Shown here: in pieces, positions 56,972 to 57,422 of the stretch
Position numbering within the stretch: position 1 is the stretch's first letter
Layout: every line of letters starts with the position of its first letter
DNA from: an uncultured Lentisphaerota bacterium
GTDB lineage: Bacteria; Verrucomicrobiota; Lentisphaeria; Oligosphaerales; CAITYL01
DNA length: 57,422 bases
Direction of reading: 5' to 3'
Assembly: GCA_903921725.1 (NCBI GenBank)
Contig: CAIXRA010000080.1
Span: 1 to 57,422 of the forward strand
Made by a program: the position numbers and the translations under genes
The notes under the pieces: model-generated
Told to the model about the DNA's origin: nothing
The model's database searches: none
What the model saw: only the letters and a program-made list of their open reading frames with translations

Positions 56972-57422
56972 ACGAGGCAACGATGAGCAGTGGGGGGAGC
57001 GTCGGCCTTAGCATGAAAAGACCGACAGATGTGCCGTACAGAGCCTTGACCGTGTGACGGTCAATCCAAAAGGATGGCAAAGTCACATCTTCCATTCCGG
57101 GAACCATCATCGCCTCACGGATCGCTAATCCCGGATTCCGAAGTTGAACCTGTTTTTTGCGGCACGTTTCCGCCTCCGCGCCGCCCGGTTGCGGGCATGG
57201 GAGTTGGCTGGGGGCCTGCGGTGGCGCGATCAGGGGGGCGTGTCGTGATTTTACATGCTGTTTTTACTCGTGTCATGCCGTGGTTGGGGCCAACTTCGGC
57301 GAAGTTGGCTCCATATAACGTATGATGTTTTCCAGCAAGCACATGCGTTTTCTTATTCCACCCCAGGCAAGGGACATGTGCAGGACGGCGGCGTGCCCGG
57401 CTCGGCCGAGGATGGCGCCGCA
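56972..57422. other. Gene-poor tail after the integrase
   Basis: No complete gene. A perfect hairpin GCCAACTTC-GGC-GAAGTTGGC sits at 57289-57309. On the minus strand 57273-57422 is an open frame of 49 codons running off the window end (contains AGHAAVLHMSLAWGG); it may be the 3' end of a gene or chance. An att site for the integrase could lie here but no direct repeat is visible. Confidence 0.35.

Noticed and set aside
1..57422. Search by eye for tRNA, tmRNA, rRNA and other structured RNA genes
   Set aside because: No cloverleaf with a TTCRA arm or other recognisable RNA gene was found; a covariance scan would be needed to exclude small ones.

Overview
The window is about 57 kb of high-GC bacterial chromosome with genes on both strands. 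It carries S20, HisE/HisG, PyrB/ArgF, PurE, a NifU/NifS pair, TrmFO and an Exo VII pair, so it is chromosomal backbone rather than plasmid or phage. A Gram-negative envelope is suggested by a thioester-type alpha-2-macroglobulin, a secretin-fold protein, a lipoprotein and many Sec signal peptides. Two GH89 alpha-N-acetylglucosaminidases beside a sulfatase, plus many families of short-period interspersed repeats, fit the PVC superphylum, most likely a Lentisphaeria/Victivallales-type gut or animal-associated glycan degrader. That placement is inference from gene content.

Layout. 1-2.4 kb: a CbiM-type permease whose 3' part is written in repeat DNA, then xseA-xseB. 2.5-10.2 kb (minus): a giant alpha-2-macroglobulin and a short secretin-like protein. 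10.3-14.1 kb (plus): hisE, hisG, a duplicated SH3-like/coiled-coil secreted protein and an FHA protein. 14.1-21.8 kb (minus): DtxR regulator, rpsT, PHP phosphoesterase, a small Cys-pair protein, HPr-EI, a NusG paralogue, argF, pyrB and a YkgJ protein. 22.1-24.1 kb (plus): feoA-feoB behind a DtxR-type box. 24.1-32 kb: ybaK, a lipoprotein, secreted proteins, purE, then nifU - nucleotidyltransferase - nifS, and tsaC/sua5. 32-38.9 kb (minus): GH89, sulfatase, GH89. 39.3-42.2 kb (plus): FecCD permease, ABC ATPase, pdxT. 42.3-45.7 kb: a Gate-domain membrane protein and ilvB. 45.7-46.8 kb: a repeat cluster and a single integron-like gene cassette with an attC-like site. 46.8-51.6 kb (minus): trmFO, nagB, a Gfo/Idh/MocA oxidoreductase and a DegT aminotransferase. 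51.9-57 kb (plus): hom, a clan GH-D glycosidase and a lower-GC tyrosine recombinase.

How the genes fit together. GH89 enzymes plus the sulfatase would release GlcNAc from sulfated mucin or glycosaminoglycan chains, and NagB would carry GlcN6P to fructose-6-phosphate. The GH-D enzyme adds alpha-galactoside or alpha-GalNAc cleavage. FeoAB under a DtxR-type repressor and NifU/NifS cover iron uptake and Fe-S assembly.

Most striking is non-genic structure. At least eight families of degenerate 8-14-nt-period repeats, often arranged as inverted pairs, fill gaps inside operon-like runs and in at least three genes lie in frame inside the CDS (A2M, sua5, cbiM). Alongside them are a long palindromic element seen twice, a nested 217-bp palindrome, a fragment of an IS200-like transposase, and an attC-like site directly after a small orphan gene. 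All assignments come from reading the sequence; no database search was run.
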